Of a DNA stretch of 56,881 bases, positions 19,219-28,641 are shown piece after piece. The stretch comes from Spirochaetales bacterium. GTDB lineage: Bacteria; Spirochaetota; Spirochaetia; JABEVK01. The first letter of the stretch is position 1; the number at the start of each line of letters is the position of its first letter. The DNA is taken from NCBI GenBank assembly GCA_013044245.1, contig JABEVK010000066.1:1-56881 (forward strand), read 5' to 3'. Under the pieces are notes generated by a model. That model was not told the origin of the DNA. It was given only the letters and a program-made list of their open reading frames with translations, and made no database searches. Both the position numbers and the translations under genes were made by a program.

Positions 19219-20612
19219 CAAAGACTCCAGTCCAGGGAGGTTCCCGGGCAATCCGCCGGGGGTACAGCCTCGGCAAAACGATCGGCGACCTCAAAGAGGC
19301 GCCCTTCCTCAAAGACAGGGGCCAGAACCTGTAGACCAACAGGGAGCCCATCAGCCAAACCGGCGGGAAAGCTTAACCCCGGTTGCCCGGTCAAGTTCGC
19401 CGTTACGGTGAACTTATCGGCCAATTTCTGTTGAAATGAGGTCATCGTGGTATCGCCATGAGCAAAGGCCGTGGTAGGAAACGTTGGCGAAAGAAAGACA
19501 TCGGCTTCTTCAAAGATCCGGTCAAAGTCTCGGCGAATAGCGGTGCGGACCTTTTGAGCCTTGGTATAATATTGGTCCTGGAACCCACTGCGCAGAACAT
19601 ACGACCCTAACAGGATCCGAGTTTTTACCTCGTCGCCAAAACCGGCGGTCCGCGCTTTACGAATCAGGTCTTCGGGGTTTTCGGCATATTCGGGGCGAAG
19701 GCCGTAGCGAATGCCATTAAACCGCGCCAGGTTAGCACTGGCCTCTGCGGTAGCGATGGTATAATACGCGCTCACGGCATACTCGAGAGTGGGCAGTTCT
19801 ACTTCGACCACCGTGTAACCCAGCTTTTTCAAGGTTGCTAAGGACTCACGGTAGATTGTTTCGACCCCGGGCGCTAACCCGGTCAGATTTTTCAAAACAC
19901 CAATTTTGCGTACCGGACGAGCAGGGCCCGGCTCACTCTTAAGTGAGGTTTGGTCATTCCCATCCTCGCCTTTTATTATGTCATAAACGGCGCGGGTAAG
20001 GCCTACAGATTTCGCGAGTACACCAATCACTTCAAGCGACGAGGCATAGGCGGTAAGACCAAAACGGCTCACCGTTCCGTACGTGGGTTTCAGGCCGTAC
20101 ACCCCACAGAATGAGGCTGGTTGTCGAACCGACCCCCCGGTATCACTGCCCAAGGCAAAGGGAACCTGCCCTGCCGCAACACAGGCGGCACTGCCTCCGG
20201 ACGAACCCCCGGCCACTCGGGTCACATCCCAGGGGTTGTTGGTTTTTCCCAGAGCGGAATTGTCGGTAGAGGAACCCATACCGAACTCATCCAAGTTGGT
20301 TTTTCCCACAGGGCGAGCCCCAGCATCAATCAGCTTTTGTACTGCAGTTGCCGTGTAGGGGCTGGTTAACCCCTCGAGCATTTTACTGCCACAGGTCAAG
20401 GGAAACTCTACCACGGCGATATTGTCTTTGACGCCGAACGGCAAGCCTGCTACTGGACTATCCCCTGAGGGGGCTGACGAAGTTGAGGTAGGTTTGTACT
20501 GAGGATTAAAGCTGAGAAAAGCGCCAATTTTGGCTTCCCAGGCCTTCGCATACGCGGTGTAGGAGGCTGATTTTTCAGAAAAGCGCCTCCACGAGTCTTC
20601 GAGTTTCGCCAT
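19218..20612 (-). CDS. gatA: Asp-tRNA(Asn)/Glu-tRNA(Gln) amidotransferase subunit A
   Basis: GLPFGVKDNIAV...GRPVGKTNLDEFGMGSSTDNSALGKTNNPWDVTRVAGGSSGGSAACVAAGQVPFALGSDTGGSVRQPASFCGVYGLKPTYG (amidase signature). Confidence 0.96.
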   Translation of the reverse strand: MAKLEDSWRRFSEKSASYTAYAKAWEAKIGAFLSFNPQYKPTSTSSAPSGDSPVAGLPFGVKDNIAVVEFPLTCGSKMLEGLTSPYTATAVQKLIDAGARPVGKTNLDEFGMGSSTDNSALGKTNNPWDVTRVAGGSSGGSAACVAAGQVPFALGSDTGGSVRQPASFCGVYGLKPTYGTVSRFGLTAYASSLEVIGVLAKSVGLTRAVYDIIKGEDGNDQTSLKSEPGPARPVRKIGVLKNLTGLAPGVETIYRESLATLKKLGYTVVEVELPTLEYAVSAYYTIATAEASANLARFNGIRYGLRPEYAENPEDLIRKARTAGFGDEVKTRILLGSYVLRSGFQDQYYTKAQKVRTAIRRDFDRIFEEADVFLSPTFPTTAFAHGDTTMTSFQQKLADKFTVTANLTGQPGLSFPAGLADGLPVGLQVLAPVFEEGRLFEVADRFAEAVPPADCPGTSLDWSL

Positions 20613-20621
20613 GGAGGTCTC

Positions 20622-20912
20622 CTATAGGACGTTCGGGATCACGATAAAACGATCTTCTAGCTCGGGAGCCCTTTCGAGGGCTGCATCCGCCAGAGTACTG
20701 GGCGTCACGGTATCGGGACGAACGCGGTTGGCTTTCACAAAGGCGTGGGTGGTGGGTTCAAGGCCGTCTGTATCGACCTCTTTCATTTTTTCAAAGTACG
20801 AAACCATCTGAGTCACTTCCCGGCCCAGGCGTTCCAGTTCAGCGGGGGTAAAGGCGATTTGTGCCAGCTCCGCCGTAATTTCTAGCTCGCGAATGTCCAT
20901 AATGTGTTTCAT
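20622..20912 (-). CDS. gatC: Asp-tRNA(Asn)/Glu-tRNA(Gln) amidotransferase subunit C
   Basis: LEITAELAQIAFTPAELERLGREVTQMVSYFEKMKEVDTDGLEPTTHAF...RPD. Confidence 0.9.
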   Translation of the reverse strand: MKHIMDIRELEITAELAQIAFTPAELERLGREVTQMVSYFEKMKEVDTDGLEPTTHAFVKANRVRPDTVTPSTLADAALERAPELEDRFIVIPNVL

Positions 20913-20935
20913 TAACACAGGAAGCTTTTCTTTTG

Positions 20936-21985
20936 TCAAGTTTTGGCGGGACGCTGGGGAAGGCCTACCCCTGTCGCGGGGCGTTCCAGTTGAACGCTGT
21001 GCCTAAAGCGGAACAACTGAGCCGGTCGCCCCGTTGTCGAGGAATCCTTGCCCTCGGCCTCTTTGACCAAGCCCCCCTGCAATAAAAGACGGCGAAAGTT
21101 TTGTTTGTGAAGAACGACCCCCGACAGAGCCTCGACGACGCGCTGAAGCTGAAGCAAGCTAAAGACCTGACCAACCAGCTCAAAAACAACGGGTCGGTAC
21201 CGAATCTTGGCGCGCAGGCGGCCCATGGTCGAAGCCAGAATACGACGATGATCGCCTTCCATCGGCAAACCCAACCGAACATCTTGCGAACTGAACTCGG
21301 TCTCGGCCATCCCTTGCTGAGTAATAGGGAGGAGGTCACGCTCGGTTTCAGGGTAGGAATGCCAATCGCGCTGGCTTTCGGATACCAAGCCGGCTTCATA
21401 CAACAGCTCAAAGCGCGGCAAAACTTTTTCGGGGTCCCAAGTGGATTTTCCCGTGCCAAACGCCACAGCGACCCTTTGTTCACACGAAAGCCTTGCATCG
21501 CCCTCGCGTTGAGAACACCATGAGTCCAGCCGAGGTAAAATGACTTCATCAAGAACGGCCGGTCTCCCTTTGCGATGATCTTCCCAGGGGAGAAAATCAT
21601 ACCAATCACGCCAAACGCCCGCCCGAGTTTGCGACGGAGCATCAGGGCCCACCAGGGCAAGGTAACCAACCGTCAGTAATCGTCGACGCCGCTCCAAGCG
21701 GACAGGATCGCGGTGCCGGTTGCCAAAAGTGTATAGTTGTTCCACATAGCCCAACGACAAACCACTCAGTTCATCGACCCAGGCACGCACGGCCAAGTCC
21801 AGAGTCCGATGTTTTCCCGGATCAAAGGGTCCAAACGGCAAAGCTAGGGTTTGGTCCTGCGGCTCACTCAGTCCGTGAGTCGGTGCACACAGCCCAGGAA
21901 CGGTAAGCACCGCCACCCGGCCATCACGAACCGACACCACCACCGCTGATAAACCCAGGTCTACCGTCCAAACTTGTTCCGCCAT
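20936..21985 (-). CDS. NrtR-like / COG4111 transcriptional regulator (degenerate Nudix domain plus winged helix)
   Basis: Nudix-like GPFDPGKHRTLDLAVRAWVDELSGL; C-terminal FSLLQLQRVVEALSGVVLHKQNFRRLLLQGGLVKEAEG...TGRPAQLFRFR typical of the NrtR winged helix. Confidence 0.75.
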   Translation of the reverse strand: MAEQVWTVDLGLSAVVVSVRDGRVAVLTVPGLCAPTHGLSEPQDQTLALPFGPFDPGKHRTLDLAVRAWVDELSGLSLGYVEQLYTFGNRHRDPVRLERRRRLLTVGYLALVGPDAPSQTRAGVWRDWYDFLPWEDHRKGRPAVLDEVILPRLDSWCSQREGDARLSCEQRVAVAFGTGKSTWDPEKVLPRFELLYEAGLVSESQRDWHSYPETERDLLPITQQGMAETEFSSQDVRLGLPMEGDHRRILASTMGRLRAKIRYRPVVFELVGQVFSLLQLQRVVEALSGVVLHKQNFRRLLLQGGLVKEAEGKDSSTTGRPAQLFRFRHSVQLERPATGVGLPQRPAKT

Positions 21986-21994
21986 GGCCGTAGT

Positions 21995-23218
21995 TTACGG
22001 CTTTTGAGCAAAATACGGAAGGGTCAACCAACCCGCAGTCAGGGCAATACTTAAAACCGCCAAGGGCAAACCTGTCTTCAAATACTCACGAAAGGTGAGC
22101 TTAATCCCATAAGGACGCGCCGTTTCTGCAACAATTAAATTGGCTACAGAGCCTAACAACGTGAGGTTTCCTGCCAAGGTCGAGGCCGCCGCTAACACCA
22201 GCCAAGCTTTTGACGGGTCAGCCAGCGTGGGGATCAAGGGCTTGAGCACCATGACGGCAGGAACATTACTGATGAAGTTGCTGAGTAATGCTGAAACCGC
22301 CGAAAACAGCCCCCAGTTTTCTGCCAAAAAAGGCCTCGACCACGCTAAAAGCGCCTTAAAGCCGCCTGTACTTTCGACGGCCCGCGTAATGATGAACAGT
22401 GCCGCAAAAAACAATAAAAGCGTCCCGTCGATTTTTCCCAAAACCTTGACCGGCTTGACCCGTCGCGTGACCAAAAGGAGAGCCGCTCCGGCCAGCGCCG
22501 AGAGGGCCAAGGGCCAACCTAAAAAAAAGCCCCCGATCATGACGAGCAAAGCCAGACCGCTTTTCATCAGCAAGGCTTTGTGAACCCTTATTCGCTTCAG
22601 CACAGCGCCCGCCAAGGGCCGAGGACGAAGAGATTTTCGGTAAGTCCAGGACAACAACAGCCAGGCCAAACCCAGGGACAGTACCCCCGGAACAAAAAGC
22701 GCCGATGCAAAGGCCTCAAAACCCAGACCCGACGAGGTTGCGATCAGGATATTCTGAGGATTGCCAATCGGGGTCATCATCGAGCCGATGTTGGCGCTTA
22801 CCGCCAAACCCATCAAGTATGGTAATGGATCTAGCTCAAGGGCCAAGGTGAGCTGTGCGACTAAGGGGGTAAACAGCAACACGACGGTATCGTTGATAAA
22901 GAGGGCGGAAAACAGGGCCCCCGCGACAATGACCAGAGCAAGAAAGCCTCTCGGAGAATGGGCAAAGCGGGCCAGAATTTGCCCGGCCAGCTCAAAAAAT
23001 CCCGCTAGCCGCAAATGGGCGGTAAACACCATCATCGCGAAAAGGAGCGCCAAGGTATTCAAATCGATGGCTTGGTACGCCGTGTTGAGCAGGATAACAC
23101 CCAACACCAAGACAACCACTGCACCAACAAGTGCGAAAGTCGCCCGGTTAAAATGAAAATAGGGAACCTCGCCAAGCGCCACACCGGCAAGGATCACGGC
23201 AAGCAAGGCCTCTACCAT
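21995..23218 (-). CDS. SLC13/ArsB/NhaD-type anion or Na+/H+ transporter
   Basis: Many TM segments; FINDTVVLLFTPLVAQLT, ANIGSMMTPIGNPQNILIA, AGNLTLLGSVANLIVAE. Confidence 0.85.
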   Translation of the reverse strand: MVEALLAVILAGVALGEVPYFHFNRATFALVGAVVVLVLGVILLNTAYQAIDLNTLALLFAMMVFTAHLRLAGFFELAGQILARFAHSPRGFLALVIVAGALFSALFINDTVVLLFTPLVAQLTLALELDPLPYLMGLAVSANIGSMMTPIGNPQNILIATSSGLGFEAFASALFVPGVLSLGLAWLLLSWTYRKSLRPRPLAGAVLKRIRVHKALLMKSGLALLVMIGGFFLGWPLALSALAGAALLLVTRRVKPVKVLGKIDGTLLLFFAALFIITRAVESTGGFKALLAWSRPFLAENWGLFSAVSALLSNFISNVPAVMVLKPLIPTLADPSKAWLVLAAASTLAGNLTLLGSVANLIVAETARPYGIKLTFREYLKTGLPLAVLSIALTAGWLTLPYFAQKP

Positions 23219-23847
23219 ACAAGAAAGCTCCCCATTAAAGACACCTGGGCTAGACCGTACAAAAGCATCACGAGGGCTTGAACAGTTTTTTGGGGTTTAA
23301 CAAAAACTTTAACCGTCAAAAGAACGTCCGAAAAGATGAATAGCAAGGACCCTACGACTCCGATGACAGCGGTGGGTCGGGACCCTGCAACCACCGAAAA
23401 CCAACTGGTCCAGCTCATCACGAAAATAACGAGCAGATAAATGAGAACGGGGATTTTCTGAACCCCCAGATAACGCCAAAGCCACAGCATCAAAATGCCC
23501 CCTGCGACCGAATAAGGTACCAAAAGCCAAAGCAACAACGGTTGAGTTAGCCCCCCCGAGACCTTCCAAAAGGCGACGGCATAGCAGACATTTCCCAAAA
23601 GAAAGGCAATTACCCCTGCTTTGAAGAAAATTTCTTTTTGTCCCAGCAAAAAGACGTCGCCCAAAAACCCGAAGACCAAGGCACCAACAACCCAACCGTT
23701 AGAAGGATTGGCCGAAAAGACATAGTAGAGGATGAGCAACGGCATTAAAAGTGGTTTTGTACACCGATCGCCGTGCTGACTTTGACGGACGGCAAACATC
23801 ATATTGGCCGCTAAAACGACTGCGAAACACCCTAAGAGCCACGCCAT
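23212..23847 (-). CDS. YhhN family (lysoplasmalogenase-like) membrane protein
   Basis: GWVVGALVFGFLGDVFLLGQKEIFFKAGVIAFLLGNVCYAVAF; GGGGG RBS before ATG 23847. Confidence 0.75.
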   Translation of the reverse strand: MAWLLGCFAVVLAANMMFAVRQSQHGDRCTKPLLMPLLILYYVFSANPSNGWVVGALVFGFLGDVFLLGQKEIFFKAGVIAFLLGNVCYAVAFWKVSGGLTQPLLLWLLVPYSVAGGILMLWLWRYLGVQKIPVLIYLLVIFVMSWTSWFSVVAGSRPTAVIGVVGSLLFIFSDVLLTVKVFVKPQKTVQALVMLLYGLAQVSLMGSFLVW

Positions 23848-23912
23848 AAAACCCCCAACGTACATTACCCTGTTGTGCAACACCTTTTGAGCTTAGGCCA
23901 AACCGCTTACCC

Positions 23913-23941
23913 TTGACAGCTATCTCCCGAGGCCGGATATT
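23913..23941 (+). promoter_or_regulatory. Promoter of the cation:proton antiporter gene, predicted leaderless
   Basis: Consensus TTGACA (23913-23918), 17 nt, GATATT (23936-23941), then 6 nt to ATG 23948; no purine-rich RBS. Confidence 0.6.
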
Positions 23942-23947
23942 CAAGAA

Positions 23948-25231
23948 ATGGGAATTTCATTACTTTTTATAGGCCTGCTTTTTTTTATTGCCCACTCCCT
24001 AGTCTTTCTGTTTAAGAGTACCAAAATCCCCGATGTGTTCTTTTTGATTTTGCTAGGGTTTTTAGCCGGTCCTGTTTTCGGCTTTGTGAACCTGAAAGAC
24101 TTCGGCCAAGTCGGCAACGTCTTAAGCACGTTTGCGTTAGTCCTGCTGTTATTTGAGGGAGGAACCCACCTCAGCCCCAAGACACTGTCACAGTCTTTGA
24201 AAGGAACGATGGGCCTCACCCTCACAACATTTTTTGCTACCGCCGCCTTAGCCGCCGCCGTCAGCTACTTTTTTATGGGCTTTTCGGTTTTAGGCGCCCT
24301 CACCCTTGGCACAATATTGGGAGGGATTTCTCCGGCCGTCGTTATTCCTTTAGCCAAGTATTTGGGTTTGTCTGATAACAACCAGACCTCGGTGATCCTC
24401 GAATCCGCCGTTACAGATGTGCTTTCGATCATCCTTACGTTCACCCTCATTAATCTGGGTACCGGCCAACATTTCGAAGTAGGCCCCATGATTGGGCAGA
24501 TTCTTTCTGCGTTTCTCTTTGCCGTCATCATTGGCCTTTTGGGCAGTTTAGTGTGGATCCTAGTTCTTAATTCGATTCGCGTCATTCCCAATACTGTTTT
24601 TTCCACCTTGGCGTTTGGGCTAGTCCTCTACGGGCTCACCGAATTTTTGGGTTTTTCGGGGGCTTTTGCGACATTAGCGTTCGGCTTTGGCCTAACGAAT
24701 CAGGTAGAGCTAGGTTTTCACAAGCTCCCCTTAGTCAAAAAAGGCAACCCAGCCAGTCTCACGGAGGTAGAAATGGGGTTTTTCAGCGAAGTGACGTTTC
24801 TGCTCAAAACTTTCTTTTTCTTTTACTTAGGCATCTCGTTCCAATGGCAAGGGTTAAACGCTCTTCCTTTTATTTTGGCGTTCTTGGTCGCCTTGTTTAT
24901 CGTCCGCCCCTTTTTAACCAGCTTCTTTTTGCGTCGCAAAGCTGGCAAGCGCGAGGGTGCCCTGATTGCAGTCTTAGTTCCTAAGGGCTTAGCCTCAGCT
25001 GTTTTGGCCACCATTCCCTTGGCACGAGGCCTACCTGATGGTCAACCGATTGCCAATTTTGCTGTCATTGCCGTCATCCTCAGTGTCGTATTTACTTCTG
25101 TCATGGTTCTTCTCGTAGAAAAAACCCCTGTGGCAAAACTCTACACGAGGCTTTTCAACGCCACCGACGCAACAATTCCTGAGGTTTCTGACAAAACTTC
25201 TCTCAGTAGTGTTCAAAACGAAAAATCTTGA
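23948..25231 (+). CDS. Cation:proton antiporter (CPA family)
   Basis: KIPDVFFLILLGFLAGPVFGF...LLLFEGGTHLSPKTLSQSLKGTMGLTLTTF...GTILGGISPAVVIPLAKYLGLSDNNQTSVILESAVTDVLSIILTFTLI. Confidence 0.9.
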   Translation: MGISLLFIGLLFFIAHSLVFLFKSTKIPDVFFLILLGFLAGPVFGFVNLKDFGQVGNVLSTFALVLLLFEGGTHLSPKTLSQSLKGTMGLTLTTFFATAALAAAVSYFFMGFSVLGALTLGTILGGISPAVVIPLAKYLGLSDNNQTSVILESAVTDVLSIILTFTLINLGTGQHFEVGPMIGQILSAFLFAVIIGLLGSLVWILVLNSIRVIPNTVFSTLAFGLVLYGLTEFLGFSGAFATLAFGFGLTNQVELGFHKLPLVKKGNPASLTEVEMGFFSEVTFLLKTFFFFYLGISFQWQGLNALPFILAFLVALFIVRPFLTSFFLRRKAGKREGALIAVLVPKGLASAVLATIPLARGLPDGQPIANFAVIAVILSVVFTSVMVLLVEKTPVAKLYTRLFNATDATIPEVSDKTSLSSVQNEKS

Positions 25232-25784
25232 CGTATTCAGGAAGACCCCAAAAAACCGGGCCGTTAATATTTGAAGGATGGTGGTGTGATTCATAAATCA
25301 TCGAATCACGAATTCGATCAACTCGGCCGACGGTCACATCCGAGTCGTCTATGCGGTTGATGGACTTCTTAAGGGTCTTGAGATAGGCCTCGAGTTCCGT
25401 TTGGCGATCCAACGATACGACAACGAGAAACTTTCCCAACCCAGCCGGAGGCTTGATCGGATACCAGCCATGGTCGGGGATATCATACCAGCGACCAGCC
25501 TGAATCCCTTGTTGGGCTAAAACGGTGATAAAGCCCTTGGTATTTTCGGCTAAAACATACAAAAAGGCATCCTGATCGGCTTCTAGATGAATTTGCAAGT
25601 TCTGCCCATCACGAAGGTAGTGCATTTCGTAGACATTCAGAGGCAGTTCCTCGACGTTCCCGCCGTCGTTACGAAACACTGCCATTCGCCACGATAGGCC
25701 TGCGGCAAACACAGGGGGTAAAAAACCAACTCCCAGCAACAAAAGTAGAATCCAGGGTCGCATTTTGCTTAGCATGGTACGCAT
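25203..25784 (-). CDS. Secreted protein, DUF4384-like
   Basis: Signal peptide; LRDGQNLQIHLEADQDAFLYVLAENTKGFITVLAQQG...KFLVVVSLDRQTELEAYL; AGGAGG RBS. Confidence 0.6.
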   Translation of the reverse strand: MRTMLSKMRPWILLLLLGVGFLPPVFAAGLSWRMAVFRNDGGNVEELPLNVYEMHYLRDGQNLQIHLEADQDAFLYVLAENTKGFITVLAQQGIQAGRWYDIPDHGWYPIKPPAGLGKFLVVVSLDRQTELEAYLKTLKKSINRIDDSDVTVGRVDRIRDSMIYESHHHPSNINGPVFWGLPEYVKIFRFEHY

Positions 25785-25790
25785 CCTCCT

Positions 25791-26405
25791 TTAGGGGGCC
25801 ATTTTCAAGTGAAAAACATTGGCGATCCCATTCAAAAGAAAGCTCACACCAATTGCGGCGATAAAGATGTACATAATCCTTGAAATTATCAGACTGCCAA
25901 AGCGGCCCATTAGCCGATGAAGAATATTCGAGGCCCGCAAAATACCCCAAGATAGCGCCATCGCCGCCGTTAACGAAATCAGGGCGATAAGCCAGCCATC
26001 CCGGTCTAAGACCAAAATTGATGTGACGATGGCCCCAGGCCCTACCAACAGCGGAATCGCTAACGGAACCACTCCCATTTCCAGCACGTGATCGCCAGAA
26101 ATCGCATCATGGTGCTGAAAGGGCGTCAGAATCCGCTGGACGGCGATAACGGTTAGTAAAATTCCCCCCGCGATACGAAACTCATCAATAGTTATTTGAA
26201 AAAAGTACAGGAGTATGCCCTTACCAGTAAAGGTAAGAACTAACAGAGTAAGAAATCCTGCCGCCGCCGCTGTATTGAATAGCTTCTTCCTAAGGCGATC
26301 TTCTAACCCGTCGGTATATTCCAAAAAAATCGGCACGTTACCCAGCGGGTTGAGAATCGCTATCAGCGCCAGCGTTGAGTTAAAAATTAGTTCCCATGTG
26401 TTCAT
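25791..26405 (-). CDS. MarC family membrane protein
   Basis: NSTLALIAILNPLGNVPIFLEYT...GKGILLYFFQITIDEFRIAGGILLTVIAVQRIL...GVVPLAIPLLVGPGAIVTSI. Confidence 0.92.
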   Translation of the reverse strand: MNTWELIFNSTLALIAILNPLGNVPIFLEYTDGLEDRLRKKLFNTAAAAGFLTLLVLTFTGKGILLYFFQITIDEFRIAGGILLTVIAVQRILTPFQHHDAISGDHVLEMGVVPLAIPLLVGPGAIVTSILVLDRDGWLIALISLTAAMALSWGILRASNILHRLMGRFGSLIISRIMYIFIAAIGVSFLLNGIANVFHLKMAP

Positions 26406-26419
26406 GATTCACAGAGAGC

Positions 26420-26782
26420 TTACTCGGATTTTCCCGTTTCCAGCAAGCCTCGGAATTCATCTTCCCAAACATAGAACGATTCTGCCACCAGAGTTCCACC
26501 GTGATAATACCGAACATAGGGAATAGCATGGCTATGAAAGACATTTTCTTTAAACATACGAATCTCGTTGAACCGCTTATGCTTGTCATAGACCAACTGA
26601 AAGACTTTGGCACCCGTGTAATCGTCAGTTAGCCATGACGCCATATCCACCCATTCCGGGCACCAGCCTTGAGTCATGATGACCGCAACCTTTGGTGCGG
26701 CTTGGGTAATGCGGTCAGGAAATTCTTTTTTTTCAAAGAGTTCGTCGAGCGCATCGTCAGGAATCGATTGTGGTTTAGGCAT
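26420..26782 (-). CDS. Small thioredoxin-fold-like hypothetical protein
   Basis: MPKPQSIPDDALDELFEKKEFPDRITQAAPKVAVIMTQGWCPEW...VFSHAIPYVRYYHGGTLVAES-like arrangement; GAGGAGA RBS before ATG 26782. Confidence 0.6.
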   Translation of the reverse strand: MPKPQSIPDDALDELFEKKEFPDRITQAAPKVAVIMTQGWCPEWVDMASWLTDDYTGAKVFQLVYDKHKRFNEIRMFKENVFHSHAIPYVRYYHGGTLVAESFYVWEDEFRGLLETGKSE

Positions 26783-26993
26783 GAGAATCTCCTCGTCGTA
26801 GTAAAGGTAGAAAATATTCTTCAAAGTATCACTGTCACACAGGATACGGAAATTCGATAATTTGTGAATTGTATCACTTGACATAATAATGCGCCTCAAG
26901 GCACAATAAACACATCTGAAGAACGGACTCAGTCCTTTCCAGGAACCCCAGCCGGCTACCGAAAACGGTGGCCTCCTATCCAGAGGTGATCTG

Positions 26994-27278
26994 ATGGAGA
27001 AGAGAATAGGCGTCGTCGCCGTCGTTATTCAAAATCGCGAGAGCGCGAAGACGTTCAATTCTATCCTGGGCGAATTTCACGACATGATTTTGGGTCGCCA
27101 AGGCCTGCCCTTGCACGCTCGAAATCTTCATGTGATTTCGCTTATCGTTGAAGGTACCACGGATGAGATCGGAGCCATGACCGGCAAAATCGGCCGCTTG
27201 GCGGGTGTTCAGGTAAGGTCTGTTCTGACGAAAGGAGACACCGATGAACGCCGCAACTCTCTCGAAAACCTTCATTGA
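26994..27278 (+). CDS. TM1266-like putative regulator of the [FeFe]-hydrogenase system
   Basis: MEKRIGVVAVVIQNRESAKTFNSILGEFHDMILGRQGLPLHARNLHVISLIVEGTTDEIGAMTGKIGRLAGVQVRSVL; directly upstream of hydG. Confidence 0.85.
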   Translation: MEKRIGVVAVVIQNRESAKTFNSILGEFHDMILGRQGLPLHARNLHVISLIVEGTTDEIGAMTGKIGRLAGVQVRSVLTKGDTDERRNSLENLH

Positions 27279-28641
27279 CCGAGATAAACTGTACTCGCTT
27301 TTGGACGGAAAAACTCCCACCGACGCCGAAGTCACGGCACTGTTGAATAAAGCCTTAAAGCTTAAAGGCCTTGAGCTAGAAGATGTTGCCGTGCTTTTGC
27401 GCGTTAAAGATGCCCCGACCATCCGACGGATTCAAGAAACCGCCCACCAGGTCAAAGAGATTATTTATGGTAAACGATTAGTTCTGTTCGCCCCTGTTTA
27501 TACAGGCAACAAATGCTCCAACTCTTGTACTTACTGCGCCTTTCGCCAAGAAAACACCGAGCTTAAACGAACCGTTTTAACAACGGCACAAATTGAAAAT
27601 GAAGTCCGCTTTTTGCTCAAGCAAGGTCACAAGCGCGTCCTTCTGATCTGCGGTGAGGACGCCGACAGTACCATCGACGACTTTATTGCGGGCATCCGAG
27701 CCGCCTATAACGTCAAAGAAGGCAAGGCTTCGATTCGGCGTATCAATGTCGAAATCGCCCCGCTGAGCGTCGAAGATTTTCGCAAGCTGGCCGCCGAAAA
27801 AATCGGTACCTACATCTGCTTTCAAGAGACCTACGACCCGATCCAGTACAAAAAGTACCACCTTAAAGGGCCCAAGGCCGACTACGAAAACCGTCTGTAC
27901 GTCATGGATCGTGCCATGGAAGCCGGTATTAAGGACGTGGGAATCGGGGCTTTGTTTGGGCTCGGAGATTATCGTTTTGAAGTTCTTGCCATCATGGAAC
28001 ATGCTCGCCACCTTGAAGAAAATTTCGGCTGTGGACCTCACACCGTTTCGGTACCCCGCATTGAACCTGCTGACGGCGCTCCGGTAGCCAACCACGTACC
28101 CCACCCCGTTTCTGACGACGACTTTAAAAAGATTGTCGCGTTGATCCGTATCGCCCTCCCCTATACTGGCATCATCCTTTCGACCCGCGAAAATGAAACC
28201 ATCCGTAAAGAGCTGTTTCAATACGGAATCAGCCAAATCTCGGCAGGGTCTCGTACCAACCCCGGCGCTTATGCCGAAGAAGGCGGCGATACAGGCGCTC
28301 AATTTTCTTTGGGCGACCACAGAACTCTCGAAGAGGTTATTTCTCAACTAATCGACGACGAGTACGTTCCTAGCTTTTGCACCGGCTGTTACCGCAAGGG
28401 CCGGGTTGGCGCCGACTTCATGGATTTAGCCAAGCCTGGTCTAATTAAAGAGTTCTGCCTACCTAACGGCTTGTTTACCTTCCGCGAGTACCTTAATGAC
28501 TATGCCACCCCCGCGGTTCGCGAACGAGGATTCGCCTTAATGGAAAAAATCACCGCGAACGTTGGCAAGGCTTCGCTTGAAAAGAAAATCCGCGACAATG
28601 TGGCAAAAATCGACGCCGGTGAACGGGATGTCTATCTATGA
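27244..28641 (+). CDS. hydG: [FeFe]-hydrogenase H-cluster maturase HydG (radical SAM)
   Basis: LFAPVYTGNKCSNSCTYCAFRQENTELKRTVLTTAQIENEVRFLLKQGHKRVLLICGED; C-terminal FCTGCYRKGRVGADFMDLAKPG. Confidence 0.95.
   Translation: MNAATLSKTFIDRDKLYSLLDGKTPTDAEVTALLNKALKLKGLELEDVAVLLRVKDAPTIRRIQETAHQVKEIIYGKRLVLFAPVYTGNKCSNSCTYCAFRQENTELKRTVLTTAQIENEVRFLLKQGHKRVLLICGEDADSTIDDFIAGIRAAYNVKEGKASIRRINVEIAPLSVEDFRKLAAEKIGTYICFQETYDPIQYKKYHLKGPKADYENRLYVMDRAMEAGIKDVGIGALFGLGDYRFEVLAIMEHARHLEENFGCGPHTVSVPRIEPADGAPVANHVPHPVSDDDFKKIVALIRIALPYTGIILSTRENETIRKELFQYGISQISAGSRTNPGAYAEEGGDTGAQFSLGDHRTLEEVISQLIDDEYVPSFCTGCYRKGRVGADFMDLAKPGLIKEFCLPNGLFTFREYLNDYATPAVRERGFALMEKITANVGKASLEKKIRDNVAKIDAGERDVYL

Noticed and set aside
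27577-28347. 256-aa minus-strand ORF opposite hydG
   Set aside because: Shadow ORF of a strongly recognised HydG gene; no RBS or recognisable domain
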